64,000 bases of DNA from Pempheris klunzingeri (lineage: Eukaryota > Chordata > Actinopteri > Acropomatiformes > Pempheridae): NCBI RefSeq assembly GCF_042242105.1, contig NC_092033.1, positions 19,028,408-19,092,407 on the forward strand. Reading direction: 5' to 3'. Position 1 is the first letter of the stretch, and every line of letters begins with the position of its first letter. Below are positions 61,241 to 64,000 of this stretch, piece by piece. The notes beneath the pieces are model-generated. The model made no database searches. It saw only the letters and a program-made list of their open reading frames with translations, and was not told where the DNA came from. The position numbers and the translations under genes were made by a program.

Positions 61241-62646
61241 ACCCTCCTTCTTCGGGAGGGAAAAACTAGCTGTGTGAATACAGTAGCTATTAGATAGTTA
61301 CAAAACTAAATGACCCCCCCATTGCCATGTTTTTTTCAGACACAGACATTACTCACCCCCACACCACCACCAGTGATCTAGAGTTAAGACAACAAGGTGT
61401 TTCAGCAGAGAGGTGTAGGATGCATGTGCTCACAACCAGAACATGGTCGACTTCTGAGTGCATGTCCAGATCACCAGACGGCACTTCTCTGGTGGGTGGG
61501 TGGCTCAGACAGGGTGAGGGCCGTGTCTCTGTCATCACCCACAATGACATGAAGCTACTGCGTCGTGTCGAGCCGCAGGTCTAAACTGACGGTGCGGAGC
61601 TGCTGGCGATGCAGCACTGTGATTGGACGTGCCTCCTTAAACCTGCTTCAGTAATGTAGCTGCCTTATTCTGGAGGAGCAGAGTGGAAAATCCAAAGTGA
61701 CTGGAATTATGTAAAGTAACACACTACTGGCTTTTTATAGAAAGGGACCGCCTCCTGTCGGCATGGTAACTGGCCGTCGAAATTGGGCCTCCATTACTGT
61801 GTGGTGTGAACCGCGGCATTCCTCCCTTCCCTGTCTTGCGTGTGCGGTTCTGGATAATGGAGGTGGTGACAGAGAGGTGAACCAATTTGACTTAGGCTAC
61901 ACAACAGGCTAATCAACACGCAATTTCACTTTCACCTCCTCATTGTTAATAGCAGCCTCCTCTTCCTCCTCTCTCAGCACGCACTCTGCTGTTTTTACAT
62001 GCAGATTGAGCATTTGACCTGCTTGTCTGTTGGCATCAGCTATAAACTGCTTTCTTATCAACCTTGACATGTTTCATTTCCCCTTCAAACACCACATAAC
62101 CCTTAAAGTGTCCAAAATCATATTTACTGCCCTCAGATGTGACACAGATCTGATATTTTTTAAGCAGCATGAGCATCAAAAAGCAGCCAAAGCCCCTTTT
62201 TCATCCGCTGATCTAGGCCACATGTGGGAAATCCACATGCTCAAGCATGTAACCCACATGCCATTTGTATTTTTAACACTCAGACTGCAATTTGTTAGCA
62301 TTGCCACAAAAGTGTATTTTTATTCAGCTGAGAGAGCCGTCATAATGTTCGGCTCCACGGAAGACGGTGAGACACAAGAGGAAGAGGAAAGACAAACTGT
62401 GATTTGACTGGTATTCGGGGAGAAGCATCAGCTCAGCTAGACGCAAACTGGGAGGTGATGGAGACAAGAGGGAGAAGCTGGGCTACCAAACCAGATGTGA
62501 TGTCTTCTGTTGTTGTCACTCGCCTTTAGAACACTGCTGTCAGGTCCAATTGTTACCAGGAAGGGATTACAACAGGGAATACTCACGAGGAAGGTGTGAA
62601 CGCATGTTCTGAACTCTGCTTTAAACAAAGGGGACAAAAACCTTCG

Positions 62647-62647
<1 letters not shown>
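61241..62647. other. gene-free segment
   Basis: No gene recognised. About 61,740-62,220 is complex and repeat-free and could contain regulatory DNA, but nothing decisive is visible. Confidence 0.35.

Positions 62648-62715
<68 letters not shown>
62648..62715. repeat. (CA)n microsatellite
   Basis: Longest dinucleotide run in the window, 68 bases without interruption. Confidence 0.95.
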
Positions 62716-62719
<4 letters not shown>

Positions 62720-63193
62720 AGGTGACAGGGACCTTACTTCTTGCACATCATGTACCTGGAAATCTCACACAAACGATGCCATCAAAGCCCTCTCTGTCTC
62801 TTTATTCCCATCTGCCAGCAGCTCGGCACACATTCATTACTGCTGCACAGAGCACTTGATAAGTCAACACTGACACACCGCACAGTCTATTTATTTGTAC
62901 TGACAAGATAATGTGCAGGCCTATGAAGCTCCAGAGTATCATTCAGGATTTAAAAACAACAGCGTGTAAATTGAGATTTCAGGCACTCAGGAATGCACCA
63001 TCACTGACAGACGTAGATGTATTAAAGAGGAAGCATTGCGATGTTGGATAAAGGTGGTGCACATGCTACGGACAGTTCCATCTCATTTGGCAAAGATGGA
63101 ATCGTGACACCTGTGTAGATACACGCCTAAGTGTATCCACAGTATAATACATAAAATGTGAATTATATGTCAACTGCATTGGCAACAACATGT

Positions 63194-63196
<3 letters not shown>
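62716..63196. other. gene-free segment
   Basis: Ordinary non-coding DNA between two microsatellites; nothing recognised. Confidence 0.4.

Positions 63197-63244
<48 letters not shown>
63197..63244. repeat. (GA)n microsatellite
   Basis: Uninterrupted GA run of 48 bases. Confidence 0.95.
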
Positions 63245-63246
<2 letters not shown>

Positions 63247-64000
63247 AACACATGGGCTCAGCCAGTCAGTCAACAGTCCATCTCCACGTGATGAATCTAC
63301 CTTGATGTGAAATCTGACCAGAGGGTGTTCTGGTCTCTGGCTGAAGATGACAAAAAGGAAGCAGAAGGAAAGCTGTGGTGCAAGAAAACACCAAAAACAA
63401 CAAACCATTTTAGTGGGCTGCAGCCCGGCGCTCTGTATTAATGGATATATCCTACGCTGGTGTTAAGCAGTGTTGCCAAAATACTAATCTAACTGTCAAG
63501 ATTATTTCACACTTAAAATGAAGACCTTCTTCAATTTTCATTATATCACTGGCTGGTTGTTTAGCCATCACACTGTATCAAATAAGTGAGAGCAGACATT
63601 ACAGTGACAGGATGCGACTTAATGCAACCACTCATGTTTTAAATAGTGGAGTCTCTCTTTGACTGGGTTGTCCCGACGCTACAGACTTCAGAGTCCAGTT
63701 ACAAGTTCTTATTCAGAATCTAGATGTGTTTTAGAGATGGTTTTTAGCTGTAAATTGAATGTGTTTTTGTTTGAAGGCAAATTATATTTCCCCATTCATT
63801 TCTTCACTTTTCTAGCTCCTAATAAACAATAAAAAAACGCATGTCGTCCGGACCTTGGGATGATCGCTGCCCACGGCCTCCTCTGACTGCCCAGCCAGAC
63901 CAAACGCTGCTGTGAGTGGTGCGACCACACCAGCAGGTTAGGGAAGAGAGCCAGGATAGAAGCCTAGCTAATCCCACTTGGACCCACAGCTGCTCCCGGC
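63245..64000. other. gene-free segment to window edge
   Basis: No exon or repeat recognised up to the right edge. Confidence 0.4.

Noticed and set aside
61353..61584. Overlapping ORFs on both strands near 61.4 kb
   Set aside because: Short, unlike any known protein, and adjacent to a retroposon fragment.

Overview
The window is nuclear DNA of a bony fish, most likely a percomorph teleost. The evidence is spliced vertebrate genes with short introns, many long CA/TG and GA/CT microsatellites, a Tc1-like transposon relic, L2-like LINE fragments, tRNA-derived SINE heads and a MITE family I recall from fish genomes. All gene models here were built by hand from splice sites, reading phase and remembered vertebrate relatives; no alignment was run.

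Layout. About 1-14,000 is gene-free and holds degraded transposons, MITEs and simple repeats. A GC-rich segment at about 14,030-14,256 may be a non-coding first exon. A compact five-gene block fills 15.7-46.1 kb: SLC26A5/prestin (+), PSMC2 (-), DNAJC2 (+), PMPCB (-) and an intronless-coding PHAX (+). From 46.1 kb to the end I see no gene, only repeats (a LINE 3' fragment, a solo LTR, retroposon tails) and unexplained single-copy DNA that could contain enhancers.

The order and relative orientation of SLC26A5-PSMC2-DNAJC2-PMPCB match human 7q22.1 as I remember it. PSMC2 and DNAJC2 are head to head with 485 bp between start codons. SLC26A5/PSMC2 and DNAJC2/PMPCB are tail to tail, and each convergent pair has AATAAA hexamers on opposite strands a few bases apart. 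PMPCB and PHAX are head to head. The gene functions are unrelated: outer-hair-cell motor/anion transport, proteasome ATPase, ribosome-associated chaperone, mitochondrial presequence protease, and snRNA export. The clustering looks like conserved housekeeping microsynteny rather than a functional unit.

The points most worth a second look are: an inverted LINE pair in PMPCB introns 2 and 7 that brackets exons 3-7 (609 nt, a multiple of three); a PHAX gene with no introns in its coding region; three uORFs chained by ATGA overlaps ahead of prestin; the bidirectional poly(A) signals; a solo LTR with an intact 5-bp target duplication; and the internal duplication of a prestin intron.
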